In this document: in pieces, positions 16,897-24,170 of the stretch
Numbering within the stretch: the stretch's first letter is position 1
Layout of the letters: every line of letters starts with the position of its first letter
Assembly: GCA_902812875.1 (NCBI GenBank)
Contig: CADDZV010000009.1
Coordinates: 1 to 46,502, forward strand
Source: Clostridiales bacterium
GTDB lineage: Bacteria > Bacillota > Sulfobacillia > CADDZV01
Direction of reading: 5' to 3'
DNA length: 46,502 nucleotides
The notes under the pieces: model-generated
The model's database searches: none
What the model saw: the letters and a program-made list of their open reading frames with translations, nothing else
Told to the model about the DNA's origin: nothing
Made by a program: the position numbers and the translations under genes

Positions 16897-17017
16897 ATCT
16901 ATGAGTTGCGTTTCCGCTTACATGCTAATGCCGATCCACCCCGGCGGCATTCGGTCCGCCATGTATTTGACGCGCGGGCATTCGCCCGAATTCGGCTGGC
17001 GCCTAATACCTCCGTGA

Positions 17018-18034
17018 TCATGTGCGAACCCTACCTTCCGATTTCTCGTACCCGAGGTTCCGGAGGGCCTGATCGACATGCCCGAGCATGGTACGCAGCT
17101 CTTCATCCGAGATCCCCGCGACTGGGGTGTCAGCGTGAAGCTCATTCGCCGTGTCGGCATCCACCAGGCCGTGCATCAGGGCGTCCACCTGCCAGAAAAA
17201 CAGGCGCGCCCACTTTTCCCGGTCGAGCGACCCTTCCCGGTCTGGCTGTGCACTGGCCTGCAGGTGCCTCCAGATGGCCGCCAAAGCCAGGGCCACGAGC
17301 AAAAGACCGAAGCCGACGGTGACCACAAGCCAGATCCCCTGGATTGCGGTACCCGGAACCATCGCTACCGAGCTCCCCTGGGTAGGAGTGGATGAAGCGG
17401 GCGCGGACCCCGACCCGCTGGCAGTGCCACTGGCGCCGCTACTGCCCTGGAACGTCAGGGTGGCATCGAAGACACTACCTGCTGGCAGATCCTGGGCCCA
17501 GAACTGGGACATCTGTTGGTTGTCGATGGTGGCGTCGCCCCCTTGCACCAGGGCGCTGCCGCTCACCGTTGTGGTACCGAAGTCCTTCGGAAACAGCACG
17601 AAGAGCAGCGTGACTGGAATGTCTACTGACTTATGTATGCGTATGGCGTTGCCGTTACCCCCCGCCGGCAAACCATATTCGAGCACCATCGTCGTCTGAC
17701 CGGCAGGCAGACCGGGTGAGTAGTCGAAGCCATCTTTGCCTAAGACCGCTTTGCTCTGGTCGACGCCGGAGGCAAACTGCAGCCCGGTGAACCCCTCTGG
17801 CAGGGACACATGCACCGGGGCCACGGCTGCGCCGGAGTTGTCGAAACTGATCACGTCAGTGATGAACCAGCTTCCCTGACCCGGCATGATAATGATATGC
17901 TCCACGGCTACCTGGACACCGGGCGGGGTCTGCGACGCCGCCAGGGCACCGCCGGCCGAAAGGACCACGGCGCAAAGCACGGCCGCGGCGAATCGTACCC
18001 AGCGGAAAAAGCGATGGCTGTTGGCATGGTTCAT
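17018..18034 (-). CDS. Secreted, membrane-anchored protein of unknown function
   Basis: A 338-residue protein with a signal peptide (residues about 11-32, ending GGALAASQ), an extracytoplasmic beta-rich domain of some 200 residues (HIIIMPGQGSWFITDVISFD, VHVSLPEGFTGLQFASGVD), a Ser/Gly-rich linker near residue 220, a membrane helix (WLVVTVGFGLLLVALALAAI) and a cytoplasmic tail of about 75 residues. It has no heme motif. The ATG at 18034 has AAGGAGC seven bases upstream. It sits between the CcmI-like gene and the RNA switch of the cytochrome genes, so a role in cytochrome assembly or in sensing at the membrane is possible. I do not recognise the family. Confidence 0.65.
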   Translation of the reverse strand: MNHANSHRFFRWVRFAAAVLCAVVLSAGGALAASQTPPGVQVAVEHIIIMPGQGSWFITDVISFDNSGAAVAPVHVSLPEGFTGLQFASGVDQSKAVLGKDGFDYSPGLPAGQTTMVLEYGLPAGGNGNAIRIHKSVDIPVTLLFVLFPKDFGTTTVSGSALVQGGDATIDNQQMSQFWAQDLPAGSVFDATLTFQGSSGASGTASGSGSAPASSTPTQGSSVAMVPGTAIQGIWLVVTVGFGLLLVALALAAIWRHLQASAQPDREGSLDREKWARLFFWQVDALMHGLVDADTANELHADTPVAGISDEELRTMLGHVDQALRNLGYEKSEGRVRT

Positions 18035-18056
18035 GGTCTTTGCTCCTTTCCCGCCC

Positions 18057-18482
18057 TCAGGCCGGCCACTTGTGACCGCAGCGGTGGCAGAAAGCCTGGT
18101 CTGGGGACAGCCGGGCAGCGCCACAGTACGGACAGAACTCGACTTCCGGGCTGGCGACGGCGGTTTTGGGCGTCGGTTCTTTTGCGGTTACACGGGCACG
18201 CTTCACGGGCCGGTACCCCGCCACCAGGACGGCCGCCTGGTCAATGAGCTCCAGCCGCAGGCGTTGGTAATCAGAAAGCGCGATCTTTCCAGCCCCATAG
18301 TCCTCCTCGAGCTCCCCGAGCTCCGCCTCGATGCGGGCAAGCCCGCTCACGAGGCCAGCTTGTGCCTGCCGGTGGCCGCCCTCCCCTGCCTCCTCCGGAG
18401 CCGGACGCGCGAGCGGCCAGAGCACAAACACCGCCGCCACCAGCCCAAGAACCAGTATCCAGACCCCCAGGTGGTAGCCCAT
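18057..18482 (-). CDS. CcmI-like protein with C-terminal zinc ribbon
   Basis: A 141-residue protein. Residues 5-24 form one membrane helix (GVWILVLGLVAAVFVLWPLA). The middle segment ELEEDYGAGKIALSDYQRLR matches the coiled motif seen in CcmI-type cytochrome c maturation proteins. The C-terminus has two cysteine pairs (FCPYCGAARLSPDQAFCHRC), a zinc ribbon facing the cytoplasm or, depending on topology, the outside. Its ATG overlaps the ccmF stop by one base (TGATG), so it is translated with ccmF, which supports a role in heme attachment. Confidence 0.72.
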   Translation of the reverse strand: MGYHLGVWILVLGLVAAVFVLWPLARPAPEEAGEGGHRQAQAGLVSGLARIEAELGELEEDYGAGKIALSDYQRLRLELIDQAAVLVAGYRPVKRARVTAKEPTPKTAVASPEVEFCPYCGAARLSPDQAFCHRCGHKWPA

Positions 18483-20485
18483 CAGCCGCTCACCCCCGTT
18501 GCCGTGGCGCCACGGGCCAGCACGCGCGCCGGCACCGGTACCGCCACCCTGCTGGCGCCTGGCCAAGCCGCGAGGAGCCCGCCGGCCAGAAGCACATACA
18601 TGCCGATCCAGAGCCACGCCACCAGCGGGTTGACGTACACGGTAAACCCGCCACTTTGCCCGTTCTGTGTCCAGCCGTCCAACACTACGTACACGTCACC
18701 CGCGAGTGATCCCCGGATGGCCACTTCGCTTGTCGTCTGGTCACCAGGGAAGTACATTCTGGCGGGGTAAAGATGACCCAGGTCGCGCCCGCCACGCGAA
18801 ACGGTCACATCCGCAAACACCCGGGCCACCGGACCATAGTCTTGTTCATGTAGGCCCTGGTAGGCGATGGTGTAGTCACCGACGGTGATCTGGCCGCCTA
18901 CCGGAACCACGGTACCCTTCTGCACCACCTGGAACCCCACCGCCCCCACGATCCCAATGATCATGAGGAGGATGCCGGCATGTACCAGGTACCCGCCAAA
19001 GCGGCGGCGGTCTTTGGCCACTACCCGGGAAAGGGCCAGCGGCCAAGCCTCCCCGGTGGCGTGCGCCCGGGCAGCCGTGCTCACCACGAGCTCACGGATG
19101 AGGGTGCCAATTCCGGCCAGCACTGCCCCGCCGGCCAGCCCCACCGTCCAGTGCGCCCATCCGGCCAGGAAGGCCGTCGCAACAAACCCGGCGATCCCCG
19201 CGATGGCCGGCCACAGCCACGCCCGCAGGAAAGTGCGCCAGCGGAACGAACGCCACGCCAGTACCGGACAGATGCCTATCAGGATTGCCAAGAGAAGCCC
19301 CAGCGGGGCGCTGATCTCCTGGTAATAGGTCTGGCTGACCGCCACGTCACCCCGCCCCGCGAGCCGGGCGAAAAGGGGCATCAACGTACCGATCAGAACG
19401 GCCAACGCCAGAGCCACAAACACCAGGTTACTGAGGACAAACCCGCCCTCTTTCGAAAGCAAAGAGCCCATTTCGGTTTTGTCCTTCAGCTTTGGCCACC
19501 GCCATGCAATGAGGCCGACGGCGGTAACCGCGACCAACACCATAAAAATCGCGATGGGGTAAATCTGCTCTTTGTTGATCATGCTGTGCACCGAGTTAAT
19601 TACGCCGGTGCGGGTGAGCCAAGTGCCCAGTATGGTAAGAAGGAAGGTCGCCGTGATGAGGATCGGCGACCACGCACGCAGCATGCTCCGTTTATCCTGG
19701 ACGATGGCGTTGTGGAGGTAGGCCGTCATGAAAAGCCAGGGCACCAAGGCCGCGTTCTCGACCGGATCCCACCCCCAGAAGCCGCCCCAGTTCAGTTCCT
19801 GGTACGCCCACAACGCACCAAGGAGCATCCCCGCACTGAGGAAAAACCATGCCCAGACCGACCAGCCGCGGGCGGCCCTTACCCAGTCGTCGCCAGACTG
19901 CCCCTTGACCAGGGCTGCCACGGCGTACGCAAACGGTACCGTCACGCCGACATAACCAAGGTACTGAAACAGCGGGTGCCAAATCATGGCGGCGTTGAGG
20001 AGTAGCGGGTTGATCCCCGCCCCCTCGCTCGCGCCGGCCGGAGCCAGAGCAAACGGGTTGGCGCTAAAGAGCACAAGCCCAGTGAAAAAAGCAGCCGTCA
20101 AGGACATGACTGCCAACACCAGGTCATGAAAGCCCTCGCCGAGCGTACGCGGCCCGGCGGCCACCAGCGCCGCGTAGAATGCCAAAAGCCAGGCCCACAA
20201 AAGCAACGAGCCTTCGTTGCCCGCCCACACCGCAGAGATACGGTACAACAAAGGCTGGTAGGTTGCACTGTGGGCAAAAACGTAAGCCACCGAGAAGTCG
20301 TTGCGGATAAACAGTACGACCAGTGACAGCAGCGCCAGCGTCAGGCTGGCAGCTAGCGCCCACACCGCCCGCCGGGAGCTCTGCCGGTACTGCCCGCCTT
20401 CCCGGAAGGCCAGAATACCAGCAACCGTAGCGTACAGGGCTAGCAAAAACCCGACTACCAGAGCTGCATCTCCTAGCGCCGCCAT
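18482..20485 (-). CDS. ccmF: Cytochrome c maturation heme lyase CcmF
   Basis: Attaches heme to apocytochrome c outside the membrane. The 667-residue polytopic protein carries the tryptophan-rich heme-handling motif WGGFWGWDPVENAALVPW (near residue 230) and conserved external segments such as WAGNEGSLLLWAW (near residue 90). The C-terminal extracytoplasmic domain before the last helix is typical of CcmF/NrfE. The start ATG follows GGAAGG. CcmA, B, C, D, E, G and H are not in the window, so the rest of the system must lie elsewhere or be reduced. Location among cytochromes with 19 and 9 hemes fits a high need for heme attachment. Confidence 0.93.
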   Translation of the reverse strand: MAALGDAALVVGFLLALYATVAGILAFREGGQYRQSSRRAVWALAASLTLALLSLVVLFIRNDFSVAYVFAHSATYQPLLYRISAVWAGNEGSLLLWAWLLAFYAALVAAGPRTLGEGFHDLVLAVMSLTAAFFTGLVLFSANPFALAPAGASEGAGINPLLLNAAMIWHPLFQYLGYVGVTVPFAYAVAALVKGQSGDDWVRAARGWSVWAWFFLSAGMLLGALWAYQELNWGGFWGWDPVENAALVPWLFMTAYLHNAIVQDKRSMLRAWSPILITATFLLTILGTWLTRTGVINSVHSMINKEQIYPIAIFMVLVAVTAVGLIAWRWPKLKDKTEMGSLLSKEGGFVLSNLVFVALALAVLIGTLMPLFARLAGRGDVAVSQTYYQEISAPLGLLLAILIGICPVLAWRSFRWRTFLRAWLWPAIAGIAGFVATAFLAGWAHWTVGLAGGAVLAGIGTLIRELVVSTAARAHATGEAWPLALSRVVAKDRRRFGGYLVHAGILLMIIGIVGAVGFQVVQKGTVVPVGGQITVGDYTIAYQGLHEQDYGPVARVFADVTVSRGGRDLGHLYPARMYFPGDQTTSEVAIRGSLAGDVYVVLDGWTQNGQSGGFTVYVNPLVAWLWIGMYVLLAGGLLAAWPGASRVAVPVPARVLARGATATGVSG

Positions 20486-20527
20486 GGCCTCAACCTTCCT
20501 TTCCGGGCTTGGACTGGGCCACAGGCA

Positions 20528-20758
20528 TCAGTCTGCCGATACCGACCGCCCGGCGAGGGAGGGCGGCTCTGGAAGTTGTTCGCGGCTTGACTGGTTATCT
20601 GCCGGTGCCGCGTCGCAAGACGCCGCCTGTTCGGGCAGTACTTGGGTTCCGTCCAGGTTGATAGCAATAAACCGCTTGCAATGCCGGCATTTAATGATGA
20701 TGGTGTGCCCCTGCCTTTTTGCCAATAGTTTCCCGCAAACGCAGCGAATGTCGTCCAC
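20528..20758 (-). CDS. Com-like zinc-ribbon protein 2
   Basis: A 76-residue protein from a GTG at 20758 with GGAGGG six bases upstream. Its core DIRCVCGKLLAKR then IIIKCRHCKRFIAIN has the same C-x-C and C-x-x-C pairs as the protein at 16528-16812, without the 30-residue insert. The tail is polar and probably disordered. It is the first gene of the ccmF-cytochrome operon and lies 57 bases downstream of a CRP/FNR-type palindrome. A regulatory or RNA-binding role is suggested by the Com resemblance only. Confidence 0.65.
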   Translation of the reverse strand: MDDIRCVCGKLLAKRQGHTIIIKCRHCKRFIAINLDGTQVLPEQAASCDAAPADNQSSREQLPEPPSLAGRSVSAD

Positions 20759-20814
20759 AACCGTCCCTCCCCCACGGGAGGTGGGCTCGGGCCTAGCGTG
20801 GCTCGTGCCACCTC

Positions 20815-20832
20815 TTGTGAAATTGATCACAA
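20815..20832 (-). promoter_or_regulatory. CRP/FNR-family palindrome, TTGTGA-N6-TCACAA
   Basis: A perfect inverted repeat with 6-base arms and a 6-base spacer, the exact form of a CRP-type site. It lies 57-74 bases upstream of the first gene of the ccmF-cytochrome operon. No good -10/-35 pair was seen around it, which would suit an activator-dependent promoter. Which regulator binds (CRP, FNR-like, CooA-like or other) cannot be told from the site. Confidence 0.6.
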
Positions 20833-20873
20833 ACTCTGCGAAATAAACGGTTCCTGGCGTTAAGACCGGGCAC

Positions 20874-20904
20874 CCCTGGGCCGGCTATCCGAGCCGGCCC
20901 AGGG
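20874..20904 (-). terminator. Strong 13-bp hairpin after the SLH cytochrome gene
   Basis: CCCTGGGCCGGCT (20874-20886) pairs perfectly with AGCCGGCCCAGGG (20892-20904) over a 5-base loop, starting 14 bases beyond the stop of the SLH cytochrome. No T-tract follows on either strand, so it may act as a weak terminator or protect the 3' end of the message. Confidence 0.5.
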
Positions 20905-20917
20905 CACCGGCATAAAG

Positions 20918-22801
20918 CTACTTGACAGAGGCCAGGAACTGTTGCAGGTTGTCCTCCGCCACCTGCAAGGTCTTCATCGCGTAGTCGAAGTTGTGGGCAC
21001 CCATGCTGCCGTCCGCTTGCACGCAGCTGATGTCCGTAACCGCGGTCAGCACCTTCTGCGTGAGGGTCGCCGGCAGTCCGGGGTTGTTCTTCATGATGGC
21101 CTGGGCCTGGGCCAGCAACGCGTTCGCTTTGTCCAGCTCTGCCTTGGTGGTAGCCTGCCAGGCATCGATATAAGCCTGACGGGCCGCCCGGGTGGAATCC
21201 TTGTGGCAGGTGGTGCACGAATCGTTCGGCACACCAGGAGTGCCAGCGTCCTTCGGCATCACGATCTGGAAGGTGTGGTTCGTCCCGGCCGCATGCCCCG
21301 TACCAGTGACGACAGCATGGCAATCCACGCACGTGACCCCGGCCTTGGCATGGAACGATGCATCAGGCTGCACCCCAGGCGCCCCCACCCCGGCGAACAT
21401 TTCGGCCGAGTCGTGGTGCACCGTGGAACCAGGCGTGAACGCGACACCCTTGAGCGAACCGTTGTGGCAAGAAGCACAGAGCTGATCAGGAGGCAGCCGC
21501 AGCTGGGCACCTTCCGGCCCGTATCCGGCGGAGTGCACGGTATGGCAGGCGTCGCAGGTCAGGCTCGTCGTGACGCTTGCCAGCGTGGGCTTCGCACCGT
21601 CCGGAGCCAGGATGTACTCAGTGGAATGGCACGCCAAGCAGCTGGACTGGGCATGACCGCTGGACTTCAGGCTCGGCAGGGCCTCGGCGTGGGCGCTCTT
21701 TTCCCACGTCGTGTACTGGCCGCGGTCAGCATGGCACTTGGCGCACGTGTTGGCCGAGTAGTCCAGCGTGATCTTGCTCGTATCACCGTGGCCCAGGATG
21801 TGGTCCTTGCCAGGTCCGTGGCAGGTCTCGCATGTGATGCTTACCTCGGCGTAATGCTTGGTCGTAGCATCATACCCGGTGGTGTGGCATTGCGCGCACG
21901 AAACCTCCCAGGGGGTCGCCGTCTGCCACTTCTGCGGATCGCCAGTCTGGGTCCACTTCTTGTTGACGGTGTCCCAGCTGTAAGGCAGGTAGACATGCGT
22001 GCCGTTCGGGAGCTCGTACAAGAACCGCTGCTGGGTGGTGTTGGCTACCGTGTAGTGGGCGTTACGGTAATAGTTCACCAGCGACTGGTCAGGCAGCGTG
22101 GAAAAGTCCGCCTGCACTACACCAGGCTGCCGCGCGTCCAGGATCATGTTGGCGTGCGCGGTGTCCTTCCACCCCTCGTACTTGTCGAGGTGGCACCCCA
22201 GGCAGGCCTGCGAACCCACGTAGGCACCGACCTGGAAGTGGGCCCCCTCCTCTGGGCCCATGCCCAGAGCCGTCAACAGAATGTAAGTAGCCTCGCCACG
22301 CGTGACAATGCCTTGGGGATTGATGACCTTAAGCTGTGTGGATGTGCTCGGCAGGATGTTTTTCTCCAGGGCCAGGGCTACCGCGGCCTGGTCCGCTGGA
22401 CTGACCGCCGCCCCGTCCGACCATCCCGCCAGGATGCTTTGGATCCCCTGGGGCTGCAGGGCCGCGAGTTCGCCCGGCCACAAGGCGTTCGCGATCAGGT
22501 TGCAGGCCATCTCGCGCGTCAGGGTGCTAGACGATGCGGAAACCGTCACCGGGTGGCCGCTATTGGCCATCATGACGGCAAAATCTTGCTGCAGAATGGG
22601 ATCGTCGGGATGGAAAAGGCCGTCCGCGCTGGGCTTGATGATCCCCGCCGTCGCGGCGGCGTAGATGTAACCCTCGTAACTGTTTCCGGCCACATCGGTG
22701 AACGGAGCAAGGGCATACACCGTCAGGGTGCCCATGAGGATTACGCCTGCTGCCAATACCACCCCGATTGCCCATCTGCGGCCCCGCAGGTTGGTAGACA
22801 T
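20918..22801 (-). CDS. SLH-domain nonaheme c-type cytochrome
   Basis: A 627-residue exported protein. Residues 10-31 are a signal peptide. Residues about 33-180 hold SLH repeats (FTDVAGNSYEGYIYAAATAG, ADGLFHPDDPILQQDFAVMM, then GIVTRGEATYILLTALG) that bind secondary cell-wall polymer. Nine CXXCH motifs follow from residue 200 to 533, and a C-terminal helical tail includes MGAHNFDYAMKTL, whose His could be a distal heme ligand. The fusion places the hemes in or on the S-layer. It resembles the class of terminal cytochromes seen in Gram-positive metal reducers, but the electron acceptor is unknown. AGGAGG precedes the ATG. It sits at the head of the cytochrome locus with its own long leader. 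Confidence 0.92.
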   Translation of the reverse strand: MSTNLRGRRWAIGVVLAAGVILMGTLTVYALAPFTDVAGNSYEGYIYAAATAGIIKPSADGLFHPDDPILQQDFAVMMANSGHPVTVSASSSTLTREMACNLIANALWPGELAALQPQGIQSILAGWSDGAAVSPADQAAVALALEKNILPSTSTQLKVINPQGIVTRGEATYILLTALGMGPEEGAHFQVGAYVGSQACLGCHLDKYEGWKDTAHANMILDARQPGVVQADFSTLPDQSLVNYYRNAHYTVANTTQQRFLYELPNGTHVYLPYSWDTVNKKWTQTGDPQKWQTATPWEVSCAQCHTTGYDATTKHYAEVSITCETCHGPGKDHILGHGDTSKITLDYSANTCAKCHADRGQYTTWEKSAHAEALPSLKSSGHAQSSCLACHSTEYILAPDGAKPTLASVTTSLTCDACHTVHSAGYGPEGAQLRLPPDQLCASCHNGSLKGVAFTPGSTVHHDSAEMFAGVGAPGVQPDASFHAKAGVTCVDCHAVVTGTGHAAGTNHTFQIVMPKDAGTPGVPNDSCTTCHKDSTRAARQAYIDAWQATTKAELDKANALLAQAQAIMKNNPGLPATLTQKVLTAVTDISCVQADGSMGAHNFDYAMKTLQVAEDNLQQFLASVK

Positions 22802-22882
22802 TGAACACCGCCTCCTTCGTACTGAGATAGAGGCCCGGCGTTACACAGGACGCACCTCCGTGCGTAGCGCTCGGGAGGCCGA

Positions 22883-22912
22883 CTTTTCCCCCTCCGACCC
22901 CAGGGGGAAAAG
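22883..22912 (-). promoter_or_regulatory. Large hairpin in the SLH cytochrome leader
   Basis: CTTTTCCCCCT (22883-22893) and AGGGGGAAAAG (22902-22912) form a perfect 11-bp stem with an 8-base loop, 80-110 bases upstream of the cytochrome ATG. No T-tract follows on the minus strand, so it is not a standard terminator. The whole 331-base gap (22802-23132) holds no gene that I can support. It contains this hairpin, a second imperfect one (GCGC-G-ACAA/TTGT-A-GCGC around 22980-23005) and a possible -10 box. Confidence 0.5.
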
Positions 22913-23022
22913 CACGCCGGGGCTCTTCAACCAGCGCTCCGGCCTCCGCCTCCACGGGTACGCGACCACGGGCACATGCGCTACAACGCTATTTGTCGCG
23001 CGTTTGCGGCTACTCCAGCGTC

Positions 23023-23028
23023 AGTATA
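23023..23028 (-). promoter_or_regulatory. Possible -10 box TATACT for the SLH cytochrome gene
   Basis: TATACT on the minus strand in an otherwise G+C-rich gap. No matching -35 stands 16-18 bases upstream, so the promoter might need an activator. It would give a leader of about 215 bases. Confidence 0.35.
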
Positions 23029-23132
23029 GCCTCACCCCTGTTTGGAGCCATTACGTCGGAAATCGTATTCTCAAGACCACCCTAAACACATAACGGAGTA
23101 GGGTGAAAGCCCTGCTGGCATGGGTATGTTCC

Positions 23133-24107
23133 CTATACCGATGTGTGGAGGTCAAACCAGGATGGTATGCCGAGCGCCCCGCGGGCGCTGCGGACGGCAT
23201 CGATGACTGCCTGTGCCAGTGCCTCGGCCGCTGCCGTCCCGATCACACTCACGTCGCCGGGCACTTGGCCTGTGCTGAGACAAAATACGGTATCGCCGTC
23301 CCACATCGTGTGCACAGGCCTAATGGTGCGGGCCAGCCCGTCGTGTGCCATCTGGGCAATTTTGTTGGCCTGGGCTTTCGTAAGGGCAGCATTGGTAGCC
23401 ACCACTGCGATCGTAGTGTTCTGACCAGCAGCCGGCGGCTGGTGCTCCCCATGGAATGCGGCACCGGTGAGAATGGCGACCGAATCGGCTAGCCTGGTGC
23501 CGCCCGGTGCTCGGGTGCCGGCCAGGATCTGTCCATTCGCGGGATCGATCACATCGCCCAAGGCGTTCACGGCCACTACCGCACCCACCACGGCTTCCCC
23601 CACCCGGAGAGAAGCGGTGCCAAGCCCGCTCTTCATCGCCTGCGCCGGCCCGAGCACCTTGCCGACGGTGGCGCCGGTACCGGCCCCGACGTTGCCCCGG
23701 GGGAAACCTCCTGCCGTGGCAAAGACACAAGCCTGGTAGCCGGCCGCGGGCCCAGGGTAGGCAAAAGGCCCGAATGAAAGGTCGAACAGCACCGCCGCCG
23801 GCACAATTGGTACCTTGATGCCGCCGGCATCGAATCCGTAGCCGTGTTCCGCCAGCCAGTCGGAAACACCACATGCAGCAGCAAGCCCGTAAGCGCTCCC
23901 GCCGACCAGAACCACTGCCTGCACCTTGTCCACTAGGTTTTCAGGGCGCAGAAGGTCGGTCTCGCGTGTGCCAGGCGCAGATCCCCGCACATCCACGCCG
24001 CCGACCGCCCCCGCCGGCGTGAGGACAACCGTGCAGCCTGTATAACGTTCTTCGTCCGTGTAATGCCCGATCAGCACACCCGGTACATCTGTGATGGTCC
24101 CCGACAC
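23133..24107 (-). CDS. P1 family peptidase (DmpA-type aminopeptidase)
   Basis: A 324-residue Ntn-type hydrolase of the DmpA/L-aminopeptidase family, which matures by self-cleavage. Family marks are DVPGVLIGHYTDEERYTGCT at the start, VVLVGGSAYGLAAACGV, FPRGNVGAGTGATVGK, and the cleavage-site region QNTTIAVVATNAAL (about residue 235), where threonine would be the N-terminal nucleophile. The GTG at 24107 has GGAGGT seven bases upstream; a GTG three codons earlier overlaps that site and is less likely. It may be the last gene of the hut/C1 operon, 63 bases after birA. Confidence 0.88.
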   Translation of the reverse strand: MSGTITDVPGVLIGHYTDEERYTGCTVVLTPAGAVGGVDVRGSAPGTRETDLLRPENLVDKVQAVVLVGGSAYGLAAACGVSDWLAEHGYGFDAGGIKVPIVPAAVLFDLSFGPFAYPGPAAGYQACVFATAGGFPRGNVGAGTGATVGKVLGPAQAMKSGLGTASLRVGEAVVGAVVAVNALGDVIDPANGQILAGTRAPGGTRLADSVAILTGAAFHGEHQPPAAGQNTTIAVVATNAALTKAQANKIAQMAHDGLARTIRPVHTMWDGDTVFCLSTGQVPGDVSVIGTAAAEALAQAVIDAVRSARGALGIPSWFDLHTSV

Positions 24108-24170
24108 GCCGCCCACCTCCCACCTGTCGGCCCTCCGCGCCGGTGACGAACAGAAACCCCGCAGGCGGGC

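Noticed and set aside
16832-16950. c-di-GMP-I (GEMM) riboswitch in front of the 19-heme cytochrome operon
   Set aside because: GGAGGCACAAGACCA loosely resembles the GGAGACGCAAAGCCA core, but the tetraloop-capped P2 helix and the 3' receptor half are missing.
16528-20758. The CRHCK strings in both Com-like proteins as NrfA-type CXXCK heme sites
   Set aside because: The proteins have no signal peptide and pair each CxxC with a CxC motif, which fits a cytoplasmic zinc ribbon better.
20918-22801. SLH cytochrome as a nitrite reductase or hydroxylamine oxidoreductase
   Set aside because: There is no CXXCK active-site motif and the motif spacing does not match NrfA or octaheme enzymes that I can recall.
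20942-22804. A 620-codon rightward open frame antisense to the SLH cytochrome, and similar long antisense frames over lysS, fhs and ftsH
   Set aside because: Their products are Arg/His/Gly-rich shadows of high-GC codon bias, while the minus-strand frames carry clear families.
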